DNA of 64,000 nucleotides, from NCBI RefSeq assembly GCF_002119765.1, contig NZ_CP021112.1:3528501-3592500 (forward strand), in the 5' to 3' direction. Under the pieces are notes generated by a model. It saw only the letters and a program-made list of their open reading frames with translations. It was not told where the DNA came from and ran no database searches. Shown one piece after another: positions 44,168 through 53,060 of the stretch (the first letter of the stretch is position 1; the number at the start of each line of letters is the position of its first letter). Source of the DNA: Pseudorhodoplanes sinuspersici. GTDB taxonomy: Bacteria; Pseudomonadota; Alphaproteobacteria; Rhizobiales; Xanthobacteraceae. The translations under genes and the position numbers were made by a program.

Positions 44168-45004
44168 ATGACGCCAGCAACAGGCAAAGCCGACAGCGCA
44201 AGCATCTTTGCCAATAACCGCGCCCGCGGGCATATTGCCGTGTCGGTTACCGTGTCCGATGGCCGAACGCGGCGTCGGCAGGTGGAAGAATCCGGCTCCT
44301 ATCGCATCCGCTTTCCCAACACGGACGGCATCGAAAGCGAGGCAGTCATCGTCAACACCGCCGGCGGCGTCGCCGGGGGGGATGACTTCAGTGTGTCGAT
44401 TGCAGCGTCCGACAACGCACGGCTGGCGGTCACGACGGCCGCCGCGGAAAAGATCTATCGCGCCATTGACACGCCGGCGCGGATGAATGTTTCGCTGTCG
44501 GTCGCATCGGGCGCGGCTTTGCGCTGGCTGCCGCAGGAAACGATCCTGTTCGACGAGACCCGGCTGCACCGCGACATCAGCGTCGATCTCGACGATACCG
44601 CATCGCTGCTGATGGTCGAGGCTGTGATCTTCGGCCGCGCGGCGATGAACGAGACGGTTCGGAGCGGCGAATTGGTCGACCGCTGGCGCATTCGCCGCAA
44701 TGGCCGGCTGGTTTTTGCCGAAACGCTGAAGCTCGATGGGGACGTCAGCGCCTTGCTGGCACGGCCGGCGACCGGAAAGGGCGCCGTGGCGCTCGCGACC
44801 ATCATCATGGCGCCGGGCCATGACAGCATCGTCGAATCGCTGCGCGCTCTGATCGAGGATTTATCGTCGGAGGCTGGCGTGTCGGCCTGGAATGACATCG
44901 CCGTCATCCGTTTGTGTTCAGTTGATGCTGCGGCCTTGCGGCGCGATCTGGTTTCGGTGCTCAATGTGGTTGGCGGTGCGCTGCCGCGGCTCTGGACGAA
45001 TTGA
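44168..45004 (+). CDS. ureD: Urease accessory protein UreD
   Basis: The 278-residue protein shows UreD signatures: VIVNTAGGVAGGDDFSVSI (residues about 58-76), VTTAAAEKIYRA, LRWLPQETILFDETRLHRDI and VDRWRIRRNGRLVFAETLKLDG. UreD binds apo-urease and, with UreF and UreG, forms the complex that delivers nickel and carbon dioxide. It is the first ure gene and lies 38 bp after urtE, so co-transcription is likely. Confidence 0.95.
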   Translation: MTPATGKADSASIFANNRARGHIAVSVTVSDGRTRRRQVEESGSYRIRFPNTDGIESEAVIVNTAGGVAGGDDFSVSIAASDNARLAVTTAAAEKIYRAIDTPARMNVSLSVASGAALRWLPQETILFDETRLHRDISVDLDDTASLLMVEAVIFGRAAMNETVRSGELVDRWRIRRNGRLVFAETLKLDGDVSALLARPATGKGAVALATIIMAPGHDSIVESLRALIEDLSSEAGVSAWNDIAVIRLCSVDAAALRRDLVSVLNVVGGALPRLWTN

Positions 45005-45013
45005 GGGAAGGCG

Positions 45014-45316
45014 ATGTTGCTCACACCACGCGAAAAGGACAAATTGCTGATCGCGATGGCAGCTCAGGTGGCGCGGCGGCGGCTGGAGCGTGGCGTGAAG
45101 CTCAACCACCCGGAGGCGGTCGCCCTGATCACCGATTTCATTGTCGAAGGCGCGCGAGATGGCCGCAGCGTCTCGGAATTGATGCGCGATGGCGCGCAGG
45201 TTCTGACACGCGCACAGGTGATGGACGGCATCCCGGAGATGATCCACGACATTCAGGTTGAGGCGACATTTCCCGACGGCACCAAGCTCGTCACCGTACA
45301 TGAACCGATCCGCTGA
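45014..45316 (+). CDS. ureA: Urease subunit gamma UreA
   Basis: The 100-residue protein has the full UreA pattern: [40 protein letters not shown], and [20 protein letters not shown]. It forms the small structural subunit of the (UreABC)3 trimer. It starts nine bases after ureD; GGGAAGG lies before its ATG. Confidence 0.97.
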   Translation: MLLTPREKDKLLIAMAAQVARRRLERGVKLNHPEAVALITDFIVEGARDGRSVSELMRDGAQVLTRAQVMDGIPEMIHDIQVEATFPDGTKLVTVHEPIR

Positions 45317-45328
45317 AGGATTTATGCA

Positions 45329-45520
45329 ATGAAAACGCTGGTTTCTGCTGTGGCGATGATTCTGACGACGGCCCCGGCTTTTGCGCATATCTCTGTGTTG
45401 GAACACGAGCATCCGCACGGCATCAGCTGGCTACCGGATACCGCCGCCTTGCTCATGGCTGCCGTCATGGTCGGAGCGGGCGCTGTTTTGTTCGCCCTTT
45501 CGAGAAGGGCCCGCAAATGA
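45329..45520 (+). CDS. Small His-containing membrane protein between ureA and ureB
   Basis: The 63-residue product has an N-terminal signal-like segment (cleavage after AFA, residue 19), a short exposed part [12 protein letters not shown] with four histidines, and one C-terminal transmembrane helix (about 38-57) followed by RRARK. The start has AAGGA seven bases upstream, and the stop overlaps ureB by ATGA, so expression with urease is certain to be linked. Small orfs at this place are seen in some rhizobial urease operons; I know of no function. Metal binding is a guess from the histidines. Confidence 0.8.
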   Translation: MKTLVSAVAMILTTAPAFAHISVLEHEHPHGISWLPDTAALLMAAVMVGAGAVLFALSRRARK

Positions 45521-45822
45521 TCCCCGGAGAAATGTTTATCGCCGATGGCGAAATCGAGCTGAATGCCGGCCGGAAGACCATCACGCTCAGCGTGTCGAAT
45601 ACCGGCGACCGACCAATCCAGGTCGGCTCGCATTATCATTTCTTCGAAACCAACCCGGCGCTGACATTCGATCGCAAGAAGGCGCGCGGCATGCGGCTTG
45701 ATATCGCCGCCGGCACCGCGGTTCGCTTCGAACCTGGGCAAACGCGCGAGGTCCAGCTCGTCGCGCTCGCCGGCAAGCGCATGATCTACGGCTTCCGCGG
45801 CGATGTGATGGGGAAGCTGTGA
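45517..45822 (+). CDS. ureB: Urease subunit beta UreB
   Basis: The 101-residue protein is a standard Ure[57 protein letters not shown] and [18 protein letters not shown]. It is a structural subunit of urease. Its start overlaps the preceding small orf (ATGA) and ureC follows after one base. Confidence 0.97.
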   Translation: MIPGEMFIADGEIELNAGRKTITLSVSNTGDRPIQVGSHYHFFETNPALTFDRKKARGMRLDIAAGTAVRFEPGQTREVQLVALAGKRMIYGFRGDVMGKL

Positions 45823-45823
45823 C

Positions 45824-47536
45824 ATGCCCGTGAAGATCAAACGGTCCGTCTATGCCGACATGTTCGGCCCCACCAAGGACGATCGCGTTCGGCTGGCCGA
45901 TACCGACATCATCATCGAGGTGGAGAAGGACTTCACCGTCTATGGCGAGGAGGTGAAGTTCGGCGGCGGCAAGGTGATCCGTGACGGGATGGGGCAGTCG
46001 CAAATCACCAACAAGCAGGGCGCGGTCGACACCGTCATCACCAATGCGCTGATCCTCGATCACTGGGGCATCGTGAAGGCCGATGTCGGGTTGAAGGACG
46101 GCAAGATCCACTCCATCGGCAAGGCCGGCAATCCGGATATCCAGCCGGGCGTGACCATCATCGTCGGACCGGGCACCGAAGTGATCGCGGGCGAGGGCAA
46201 GATCCTCACCGCCGGGGGCTTCGATACGCATATCCATTTCATCTGCCCGCAGCAGATCGATGATGCGCTGATGTCCGGCGTGACGTCACTCCTTGGCGGC
46301 GGCACGGGACCGGCGCATGGCACCTTCGCCACCACCTGTACGCCAGGCCCGTGGCACATCGCCCGCATGATCCAAGCAGCGGATGCATTCCCGGTCAATC
46401 TCGGTTTTGCCGGCAAGGGCAACGCCTCGCGGCCGGCCGCGCTCGAAGAAATGGTGAAGGGCGGCGCCTGTGCGCTCAAGCTGCACGAAGACTGGGGCAC
46501 GACACCGGCGGCGATCGACAATTGTCTCAGCGTCGCCGACGATCACGACATCCAGGTGATGATCCACACCGACACGCTGAATGAATCCGGCTTCGTCGAG
46601 GACACGATCAAGGCCTTCAAGGGCCGCACCATCCACGCCTTTCACACCGAAGGCGCGGGCGGCGGCCATGCGCCCGACATCATGAAGGTGGCCGGCCTGA
46701 AGAACGTGCTGCCGTCCTCCACAAATCCGACACGGCCGTTCACGAAGAACACCATCGACGAACATCTCGACATGCTGATGGTGTGCCACCATCTCGACCC
46801 GTCGATTGCCGAAGACCTCGCCTTTGCCGAAAGCCGTATCCGCAAGGAGACCATCGCGGCCGAAGACATTCTTCACGATCTCGGCGCGCTGTCGATGATG
46901 TCTTCGGACAGCCAGGCGATGGGCCGGATCGGCGAAGTCATCATCCGCACCTGGCAGACCGCCGACAAGATGAAGCGCCAGCGCGGGCGTCTGAAGGACG
47001 AAAAAGGTGACAACGACAACGTCCGCGCCAAACGCTACATCGCCAAATATACGATCAACCCGGCAATCGCGCATGGCGTCTCGCATGTCATCGGTTCGAT
47101 TGAAAAGGGCAAGATGGCCGATCTCGTTCTCTGGTCGCCGGCCTTTTTCGGGGTGAAGCCCGATTGCATCATCAAGGGCGGCTCGATTGTCGCCGCGCAG
47201 ATGGGCGATCCCAATGCCTCGATCCCGACGCCGCAGCCAGTGCATTACCGGCCGATGTTCGGCGCCTTCGGCCGCGCGCTGACCGCGTCGTCGGTGGTGT
47301 TCACGTCAAACGCCGCCGTGCGCGCCGGGCTCGGCAAGAAACTCGGCATCCAGAAGCAGATGGTGGCGGTGAAAAACACCCGCGGCGGCATCTCCAAAAA
47401 GAGCATGATCCACAACGGTGCGACGCCAAAGCTCGACATTGACCCGGAAACCTATGAAGTGAGGGCTGATGGCGAATTGCTGACCTGCGAGCCCGCCGAC
47501 GTGCTGCCGATGGCGCAACGGTATTTCCTGTTCTAA
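45824..47536 (+). CDS. ureC: Urease subunit alpha UreC
   Basis: The 570-residue catalytic subunit hydrolyses urea at a dinickel centre. All ligands are present: His136 and His138 (DTHIHF), the carbamylated Lys219 ([10 protein letters not shown]), His in MIHTDTLNE and [15 protein letters not shown], and Asp362 (SSDSQAMGR); the mobile-flap Cys lies in VCHHLDP. Length and sequence are normal for bacterial UreC. Confidence 0.98.
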   Translation: MPVKIKRSVYADMFGPTKDDRVRLADTDIIIEVEKDFTVYGEEVKFGGGKVIRDGMGQSQITNKQGAVDTVITNALILDHWGIVKADVGLKDGKIHSIGKAGNPDIQPGVTIIVGPGTEVIAGEGKILTAGGFDTHIHFICPQQIDDALMSGVTSLLGGGTGPAHGTFATTCTPGPWHIARMIQAADAFPVNLGFAGKGNASRPAALEEMVKGGACALKLHEDWGTTPAAIDNCLSVADDHDIQVMIHTDTLNESGFVEDTIKAFKGRTIHAFHTEGAGGGHAPDIMKVAGLKNVLPSSTNPTRPFTKNTIDEHLDMLMVCHHLDPSIAEDLAFAESRIRKETIAAEDILHDLGALSMMSSDSQAMGRIGEVIIRTWQTADKMKRQRGRLKDEKGDNDNVRAKRYIAKYTINPAIAHGVSHVIGSIEKGKMADLVLWSPAFFGVKPDCIIKGGSIVAAQMGDPNASIPTPQPVHYRPMFGAFGRALTASSVVFTSNAAVRAGLGKKLGIQKQMVAVKNTRGGISKKSMIHNGATPKLDIDPETYEVRADGELLTCEPADVLPMAQRYFLF

Positions 47537-47586
47537 TAGAATCACGGAACGCTTTTAAGCATTGCTTTTTGGAGCAGCCTAAGGTC

Positions 47587-48285
47587 ATGCGCGCTTTCAG
47601 TTTTGTGGGTTTTTCTTTTCTTGTTTTAACAGCCATGATTGGAGCGTCCCTTCAGGCCAACGCGCAAGCTCAGACTTCGCCAGCCATGGCAGGGTGGAAG
47701 AGAGGGGCAACGCATCGCATTGCACAGCACCTGAATCAGTCCAAGCCGCAGCTTGCTCAAGCGATTAACAGTCTCGGTGCCAAGGCCACTTCAGCCAGAA
47801 CAGTTATTGGCTTGCAAATCAATCGCGATGGCAGCGTGCGTTCGCGGCATGTGCAGAAGTCCTCCGGCCGCGCGGCGCTGGACAAGATTGCTCTCCAGGT
47901 CGTGTCGGGTGTGGGGGCATTCCCGCCACTTCCGATGGGCTCAGGCGCGGACACGATGACGTTGTCCGTTCCGATCCATTTCGAAAATCGGGTGGGCCCT
48001 GGACAATGGCGACGGGCAATCGTGCTGCATCTTTATCGCCATGCCGCGCCCTTGCTGCGGAATAATATCAGTGGCACTGTTGTTGTAGGATTTTCGCTGA
48101 GCCGGTCTGGCCAGGTTCTCTCGCGCGGCATCCGGAAAAGTTCCGGCAATAAATCGTTGGATGATTCAGTTTTGCGAATGGTGGCCGATGCAGGCCCCTT
48201 CCCGACGGCTCCTTCTGATATCCCGGGAAATAACTTTAGTTTTTCGGCGCCGATCAATGTGAATGCGTTGCGCCCGTTTTTTTAG
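47587..48285 (+). CDS. Exported protein with two TonB C-terminal-like repeats, inside the urease operon
   Basis: The 232-residue product has a Sec signal peptide (hydrophobic 5-22, cleavage near ANA) and two repeats that resemble TonB C-terminal domains: VIGLQINRDGSVRSRHVQKS...ALDKIALQVV...FPPLP (about 72-120) and VVGFSLSRSGQVLSRGIRKS...SLDDSVLRMV...FPTAP (about 165-210). There is no membrane anchor or proline-rich spacer, so it cannot work like ordinary TonB. The 5' end is richer in A+T than its neighbours. A TTG at 47569 is an alternative start. Its role in urease biology is unknown. Confidence 0.78.
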   Translation: MRAFSFVGFSFLVLTAMIGASLQANAQAQTSPAMAGWKRGATHRIAQHLNQSKPQLAQAINSLGAKATSARTVIGLQINRDGSVRSRHVQKSSGRAALDKIALQVVSGVGAFPPLPMGSGADTMTLSVPIHFENRVGPGQWRRAIVLHLYRHAAPLLRNNISGTVVVGFSLSRSGQVLSRGIRKSSGNKSLDDSVLRMVADAGPFPTAPSDIPGNNFSFSAPINVNALRPFF

Positions 48286-48326
48286 ATGGGAGTTGAGACA
48301 AGGCCAGCTCGTTGACGAAGAGTGAG

Positions 48327-48824
48327 ATGTATCGGGTCACGAACATTAAGCCCGCCGGTTCCTGGGTGATGGCCGAGGCTGTCGACCGTGTCACCCTCGA
48401 TGCGGATGATCGTACGCGCCGCCGTATCGTGCTGACTGGCGAAAACGGCACACAGTTTCTGCTCGATTTTGTAAGCCCGGTGACTTTGCATCACGGCGAC
48501 GGGCTGGTGCTGGATGACGGCTCCATCGTTCTGGTGGCCGGCATGCCGGAGCCGCTGGCGGAAATCGCTGCCTCGTCGCCGCGCGAATTCGTGCGTCTCG
48601 CCTGGCATCTCGGCAACCGGCACACCGACGTGCAGATCACAGGTTCACGCATTCGCATCCGACGAGATCATGTGCTGGAGGATATGATGCGCGGGCTCGG
48701 CGCGACGGTGACTTTGATCGATGCGCCGTTCGAGCCGCATGCGACGGTGCCGCACAGCCATGATCATGAGCACGCGCATCACCATCATCACGGTGATCAT
48801 CACGGCCACGACCATGAGCGGTAG
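48327..48824 (+). CDS. ureE: Urease accessory protein UreE
   Basis: The 165-residue nickel chaperone has the UreE N-terminal domain ([32 protein letters not shown]) and the C-terminal metal-binding domain ([17 protein letters not shown], with the conserved His), then a His-rich tail with about 14 histidines in the last 27 residues. The ATG at 48327 starts the homologous region; a TTG five codons earlier is possible. The His tail stores or buffers nickel. The 3' end overlaps the ureF start. Confidence 0.95.
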   Translation: MYRVTNIKPAGSWVMAEAVDRVTLDADDRTRRRIVLTGENGTQFLLDFVSPVTLHHGDGLVLDDGSIVLVAGMPEPLAEIAASSPREFVRLAWHLGNRHTDVQITGSRIRIRRDHVLEDMMRGLGATVTLIDAPFEPHATVPHSHDHEHAHHHHHGDHHGHDHER

Positions 48825-49713
48825 GAAGAGAAATTTGCCGCTGCGGAAAAAGGGAGAGCGGCAGGAGCGCAAGCAGTCGCGGCATGTTTACCTCACCCCT
48901 TGTGGGGGAGGTCGACCGCCGGAGCCAAGCGACGGCGGGCGGGAGGGGAATATCCGTGATCAGGCGCAGCCTCTAGCCACCCCCCTCCCTAACTCACCCC
49001 CACAAGGGGGGAGTGAACTGTCCGGTGATCGTGGAGGGAGTGCATTCCTCTATCGCCTGATGGCGTGGCTGTCGCCGTCCTATCCCGTCGGCGCATTCTC
49101 CTATTCCAGCGGCATCGAATGGGTGGTGGAAGCCGGGGATATCAAAGATGCAGCGACGCTGATCGACTGGCTTTCGCTGATGATGAGCAACGGCGCAGGA
49201 TTTTGCGACGCCGTGCTGTTCGTGCATGCGCATCGCGCGACATCGGATGATAATGAAGCCGCGTTGCGCGACGTGGCCGAACTGGCCGCGGCTTTCTCGC
49301 CGACCAAGGAGCGTCATCTCGAAACCACGGCGCAGGGGCGGGCCTTCATCGATGCCACCCGCGCGGCCTGGGCGTGCGAGAGCCTGTCGCTGCTGGCAAA
49401 GGCGTGGGATGGCCCGGTCGCTTATCCCGTCGCGGTCGGCGTCACTTGCGCGGGCCACGGCATGACGGTGGACGTCGCGTTACCGGCTCTCCTTCACGCG
49501 GTCGCGGCCAACTGGATTTCCGCCGGCGTGCGGCTGATCCCGCTCGGGCAGACCGACGGCCAGCGCGTGCTGGCAGCGCTGGAGCCGGTAATCGTTGTCA
49601 CAGCGGCGAGGGCGCTCACGTCATCGCTGGACGATATCGGCAGCGCCACGTTCCGCGCCGATCTCGCTTCGATGCGACATGAGACACAATATACGAGGTT
49701 GTTTAGATCATGA
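48814..49713 (+). CDS. ureF: Urease accessory protein UreF with repeat-encoded N-terminal extension
   Basis: The conserved UreF core begins at [21 protein letters not shown] (encoded from about 49048) and includes [19 protein letters not shown] and [13 protein letters not shown]. No ATG, GTG or TTG lies in frame just before this core. The nearest starts are the ATG at 48814, overlapping the UreE stop, and a TTG at 48835 with AGGAAG six bases before it. Either choice translates the whole family C repeat (48888-49016) into an extension of about 70 residues rich in Pro, Gly and Arg. UreF acts in the UreDFG complex that gates nickel delivery; it is normally about 225 residues. Confidence 0.92.
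   Translation: MSGRKRNLPLRKKGERQERKQSRHVYLTPCGGGRPPEPSDGGREGNIRDQAQPLATPLPNSPPQGGSELSGDRGGSAFLYRLMAWLSPSYPVGAFSYSSGIEWVVEAGDIKDAATLIDWLSLMMSNGAGFCDAVLFVHAHRATSDDNEAALRDVAELAAAFSPTKERHLETTAQGRAFIDATRAAWACESLSLLAKAWDGPVAYPVAVGVTCAGHGMTVDVALPALLHAVAANWISAGVRLIPLGQTDGQRVLAALEPVIVVTAARALTSSLDDIGSATFRADLASMRHETQYTRLFRS
48888..49016. repeat. Palindromic repeat, family C, in frame within ureF
   Basis: Ends CCTCACCCCTTGTGGGGGAGG and CTCACCCCCACAAGGGGGGAG are inverted copies; inner parts include GTCGACCGCCGGAGCC and GGGCGGGAGGGG. The same layout occurs at 53850-53970 and 56334-56468. It has no stop codon in the ureF frame. Confidence 0.85.
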
Positions 49714-49721
49714 CTCTCCAC

Positions 49722-49814
49722 TCGTCGTCGCCGGGCTTGACCCGGCGATCCCGATCAGGGACGCACAACCTTGCCCTCCTAAGCGGGGTGGCAGGGTCAA
49801 GCCCGGCCATGACA
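49722..49814. repeat. Intergenic repeat, family B, upstream of ureG
   Basis: Arms GTCGCCGGGCTTGACCCGGC and GGTCAAGCCCGGCCATGAC flank CGATCCCGATCAGGGACGC. Translation in one frame gives the well-known spurious GLDPAI...KPGHD sequence of Hyphomicrobiales genomes. A second copy in the same orientation lies at 50471-50626, so ureG is between direct repeats. Confidence 0.85.
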
Positions 49815-49831
49815 AACAACAGAGTAGTCGC

Positions 49832-50452
49832 ATGAGCAAGAACCCAAACGGTCCGTTGCGTGTTGGTGTCGGCGGTCCGGTCGGCTCCGGCAAGACTGCG
49901 CTGATGGACGCGCTGTGTAAAAAGCTGCGCGATAAATACGAGATCGCTGCGATTACCAACGACATCTACACGAAATGGGACGCCGAATATCTCGTTCGTT
50001 CCGGTGCACTGGCGCCCGAACGCATCGCCGGCGTCGAGACGGGCGGTTGTCCGCACACGGCCATTCGCGAAGATGCCTCGATCAATCTGGCTGCGGTCGC
50101 CGACATGCGCGTAAAGTTTCCGGAGCTTGATCTCGTGCTGATCGAATCCGGCGGCGATAATCTCGCGGCGACGTTCTCCCCAGAACTCGCCGATCTCACC
50201 ATTTACGTGATCGACGTCGCCGCCGGCGACAAGATCCCGTCAAAGGGCGGTCCCGGCATCACCCGTTCTGATCTTCTGGTCATCAATAAGATTGATCTCG
50301 CGCCTTATGTCGGGGCATCGCTCGAGGTGATGGACCGCGACGCCAAGAAGATGCGCAACACCCGGCCGTTCGTGTTTGCCAATATGCACGAGGGCAAGGG
50401 GGTGGACGAAATCGCCAAGTTCATCGAGGAGAAGGGTGGGCTGGGGCACTAA
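49832..50452 (+). CDS. ureG: Urease accessory GTPase UreG
   Basis: The 206-residue SIMIBI GTPase has the P-loop [12 protein letters not shown] (residues about 13-24), the metal-binding Cys-Pro-His in [12 protein letters not shown], the [17 protein letters not shown] switch region and NKIDL for guanine specificity. GTP hydrolysis drives nickel insertion into urease. The ATG at 49832 begins the homologous part; the frame extends upstream only through the family B repeat. Confidence 0.96.
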   Translation: MSKNPNGPLRVGVGGPVGSGKTALMDALCKKLRDKYEIAAITNDIYTKWDAEYLVRSGALAPERIAGVETGGCPHTAIREDASINLAAVADMRVKFPELDLVLIESGGDNLAATFSPELADLTIYVIDVAAGDKIPSKGGPGITRSDLLVINKIDLAPYVGASLEVMDRDAKKMRNTRPFVFANMHEGKGVDEIAKFIEEKGGLGH

Positions 50453-50470
50453 CGGTTTCATCCAAGACTT

Positions 50471-50626
50471 TCGTCATCGCCGGGCTTGACACCGCAAGTC
50501 AGGTTTACCTGACTTGCGGCTTCTTATGTGGGCGCAACTCGCGTATACGCGAGTTGCATTGCGATCCCGATAAGGGACGCAAGTGCTCTCCTAAGCGGGA
50601 TGGCCGGGACAAGCCCGGCCATGACA
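50471..50626. repeat. Intergenic repeat, family B, with a nested insertion
   Basis: The outer sequence matches the copy at 49722-49814 (CATCGCCGGGCTTGAC, GCGATCCCGAT-AGGGACGC, CTCCTAAGCGGG, CAAGCCCGGCCATGAC). About 70 extra bases are inserted after GGGCTTGAC. They hold two hairpins: a 12-bp stem with a TTTA loop (50493-50520) and a perfect 24-bp palindrome centred on GTATAC (50534-50557). It ends directly before paaX. Confidence 0.85.
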
Positions 50627-50645
50627 TGATGCATTTTATCCCCCC

Positions 50646-51494
50646 ATCACCTCGCTCCTCAACCAATTCCACGCCCGCAAGCCGGCGCGGATCTGGTCGC
50701 TGATCGTCACCCTCTACGGCGACGCCATCGTACCGCGCGGTGGATCGCTATGGATCGGTTCGCTGATAGAGATCATGGCGCTGTTCGGGATCGACGCCGG
50801 ACATGTGCGCACGGCGGTATCGCGATTGTCGTCGGATGGCTGGCTGTCAAGCACCAAGCGTGGCCGCGCCAGCTATTACCGCCTGTCGCATGTTGGCGAG
50901 GACGAATTCCTGCAAGCCACGCAGCGCATCTATTCGTCCATTCCTGTCAGGCACGGCGCATTGCGCGTGGCCTTGATCGGTCCGGCCGTGACCGATGCCG
51001 CAGCCTTGCGAACCAGATTGAAAGCAGCCGGTTTTGCGCCGGTGTCGCCGGCCATCCATGTCGGTCTTGGAAGTCCGCCATCGGAATTGCGGGCGGCAGG
51101 TCTGTTCGTCCTGACGCCGGAGGAGAAGGACCAGCGCGATCTTGCCGGAGCGGCATGGCGGCTGGACGAGATAGCGCAGGGCTATCGCGACTTCATCGCG
51201 CAGTTCTCACCTTTGGCGGTCCTGCTCGACAGGCAGGCGCTGAAGGACGACGAAGCATTGGTTGCGCGCACGCTGCTGATCCACGCCTTCCGTCGTGTCG
51301 TGTTGCGCGATCCCGCCTTGCCGGCCGATCTGTTGCCGCAGGACTGGAGCGGCGAGGCCGCGCGGGCGCTTGCCGGTCGCATCTATGCGGCCGTCGTCGC
51401 CCCGTCGGAGCGCTTTCTCGACGCGCATGGGCAGAACGAAGAAGGGCCTTTGCCGCCGCCAGACGCCCGTTTTCACAAGAGATTTTCAAGCTGA
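50646..51494 (+). CDS. paaX: Phenylacetate-responsive regulator PaaX, start displaced or frameshifted
   Basis: The encoded sequence from 50646 (ITSLLNQFHARKPARIWSLI) onward matches PaaX from its usual N-terminus: LYGDAIVPRGGSLWIGSL, VRTAVSRLSSDGWLSS (winged helix), GRASYYRLS and the C-terminal PaaX domain. But no ATG, GTG or TTG lies in frame between the stop at 50622 and the core; the first in-frame ATG (50775) would remove about 43 conserved residues. An ATG-ATG pair at 50626/50629 is in the +1 frame, and one more C in the C6 tract at 50640-50645 would join it to the gene. PaaX represses paa genes until phenylacetyl-CoA binds. Confidence 0.85.
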   Translation: MTSLLNQFHARKPARIWSLIVTLYGDAIVPRGGSLWIGSLIEIMALFGIDAGHVRTAVSRLSSDGWLSSTKRGRASYYRLSHVGEDEFLQATQRIYSSIPVRHGALRVALIGPAVTDAAALRTRLKAAGFAPVSPAIHVGLGSPPSELRAAGLFVLTPEEKDQRDLAGAAWRLDEIAQGYRDFIAQFSPLAVLLDRQALKDDEALVARTLLIHAFRRVVLRDPALPADLLPQDWSGEAARALAGRIYAAVVAPSERFLDAHGQNEEGPLPPPDARFHKRFSS

Positions 51495-51531
51495 ATCAGT
51501 CAGTTAGGATCTTCCCTTAGAAACATTACGG

Positions 51532-51565
51532 AAAATATTGACGTCAGATAATTTTGTAATATTAT
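51532..51565 (+). promoter_or_regulatory. Promoter and palindrome of the paaABCDE operon
   Basis: An AT-rich island holds TTGACG (51538) and TATTAT (51560) with 16 bp between them, a good sigma-70 promoter about 75 bp before paaA. The palindrome TGACGTCA (51539-51546) overlaps the -35 box and lies in a larger imperfect dyad, so it is a candidate operator for PaaX or the TetR-type regulator. Confidence 0.6.
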
Positions 51566-51637
51566 AAGTGTTCTCAAATCCGAAGATCGGGCGTTAACCC
51601 GGCGGAAGGCGAAGTAAAACAGCGCCAGAGGAACGCT

Positions 51638-52639
51638 ATGTACACGCAATCGCTGAACACGCGCGAAGCGCATGCTGCCGAAGATCCTGTCCGCGAAGCA
51701 CGCTTTCAGGCCCGTGTCGACGCCGAAGAAAAAATCGAGCCGAACGACTGGATGCCCGAAGGCTATCGCAAGACACTCGTGCGGCAGATTGCGCAACACG
51801 CGCATTCCGAAATCGTCGGCATGCATCCGGAAGGAAACTGGATCACCCGTGCGCCGTCATTGAAGCGTAAGGCCGCTCTGCTGGCCAAGGTGCAGGACGA
51901 GGGCGGTCATGGCGCGTATCTTTATGCGGCCGCCGAAACGCTTGGCGTTTCGCGCGAAGAACTTGTCGAACAACTCCTCAACGGCAAGCAGAAATATTCC
52001 TCGATCTTCAATTATCCGACGCTGAGCTGGGCGGACATGGGCATCATCGGCTGGCTGGTCGATGGCGCGGCGATCATGAACCAGATTCCGTTGTGCCGTT
52101 GCTCCTATGGTCCTTATGCGCGGGCGATGATCCGCATCTGCAAGGAAGAGAGTTTCCATCAGCGTCAGGGCTACGAGATCATGGTGACGCTGTGCCGTGA
52201 CGGCACGCCCGAGCAGAAGGCGATGGCGCAGGAAGCGCTGAACCGCTGGTGGTGGCCGGTGCTGATGATGTTCGGGCCGTCGGACAAGGATTCGCAGCAC
52301 ACCGACAAATCGATGCGTTGGAAGATCAAACGCTTCACTAATGACGAGCTGCGGCAGAAATTCGTCGATGCCACGGTGCCGCAGGGGCACTATCTCGGGT
52401 TGACCTTCCCGGACGCCGATTTGAAGCTCAACGAGGAGACCGGGCACTGGGAGTTCGGCGAGATCGACTGGGCCGAATTCAAGCGCGTCATTGCCGGGGA
52501 TGGCCCCTGCAATCGACAGCGCATGAAACAGCGCAAGGATGCCACCGAAAATGGCGTCTGGGTGCGCGAAGCGGCGCTGGCCTATGCGGAAAAGCGCAAG
52601 GCGCGGCGTGATGCAGCGATGCGCATTGCAGCGGAGTGA
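51638..52639 (+). CDS. paaA: 1,2-phenylacetyl-CoA epoxidase subunit PaaA
   Basis: The 333-residue catalytic subunit of the bacterial multicomponent monooxygenase carries the di-iron ligands in [14 protein letters not shown] and [16 protein letters not shown], plus the PaaA-specific [19 protein letters not shown]. It epoxidises the ring of phenylacetyl-CoA with electrons from PaaE. It is the first gene of paaABCDE. Confidence 0.97.
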   Translation: MYTQSLNTREAHAAEDPVREARFQARVDAEEKIEPNDWMPEGYRKTLVRQIAQHAHSEIVGMHPEGNWITRAPSLKRKAALLAKVQDEGGHGAYLYAAAETLGVSREELVEQLLNGKQKYSSIFNYPTLSWADMGIIGWLVDGAAIMNQIPLCRCSYGPYARAMIRICKEESFHQRQGYEIMVTLCRDGTPEQKAMAQEALNRWWWPVLMMFGPSDKDSQHTDKSMRWKIKRFTNDELRQKFVDATVPQGHYLGLTFPDADLKLNEETGHWEFGEIDWAEFKRVIAGDGPCNRQRMKQRKDATENGVWVREAALAYAEKRKARRDAAMRIAAE

Positions 52640-52644
52640 TTCGA

Positions 52645-52932
52645 ATGACCGAAAAGAATATCCCGCTCTGGGAAGTGTTCATCCGCAGCCGTACCGGGCT
52701 CGCGCATCGTCATGTCGGCTCCGTGCATGCCGCCGATGCCGAAATGGCCTTGCAGAATGCGCGCGATGTCTACACGCGGCGCGGCGAGGGGCTGTCGATC
52801 TGGGTAGTGCCGTCGTCTGCGATCACGGCGTCTGATCCCGTCGACAAGGATACGCTGTTCGAGCCGACCGCGTCGAAAATCTACCGACATCCGACCTTCT
52901 ACGAAGTGCCGGATGAGGTTGGCCATATGTGA
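52645..52932 (+). CDS. paaB: 1,2-phenylacetyl-CoA epoxidase subunit PaaB
   Basis: The 95-residue protein matches PaaB over its full length: PLWEVFIRSRTGLAHRHVGS, then ADAEMALQNARDVYTRRGEG and LSIWVVPSSAITAS. It is a small structural subunit of the epoxidase. The ATG at 52645 is preferred to a GTG at 52636 that overlaps the paaA stop. Confidence 0.96.
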   Translation: MTEKNIPLWEVFIRSRTGLAHRHVGSVHAADAEMALQNARDVYTRRGEGLSIWVVPSSAITASDPVDKDTLFEPTASKIYRHPTFYEVPDEVGHM

Positions 52933-52938
52933 TGCGGG

Positions 52939-53048
52939 CCTTCATGGTTTGAGACGCGATGCTGCGCATCGCTTCTCACCATGAGGGTGAAGAACTCAAA
53001 TCCTCATCCCGAGAAGCATTGCGAAGCAATGCGTCTCGAAGGATGAGA
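52939..53048. repeat. Intergenic repeat, family D, between paaB and paaC
   Basis: Elements GAGACGCGATGCTGCGCATCGC and GCATTGCGAAGCAATGCGTC form internal hairpins, framed by CCTTCATGG and CTCGAAGGATGAG. A related copy is at 30145-30234. Inside the paa operon it is transcribed and could separate paaAB from paaCDE on the message. The paaC frame stays open through it. Confidence 0.75.
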
Positions 53049-53060
53049 GCCGAGGTGCAA

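Noticed and set aside
49710-49815. Peptide reading GLDPAI...KPGHD upstream of UreG as a possible N-terminal domain
   Set aside because: This is the translation of a common Hyphomicrobiales intergenic repeat; UreG has a good ATG at 49832 exactly where homology begins.
52959-53060. N-terminal extension of PaaC through the family D repeat
   Set aside because: Unlike ureF and paaD, paaC has a proper ATG with GAGGTG at its core start (53061), so translation through the repeat is not needed.
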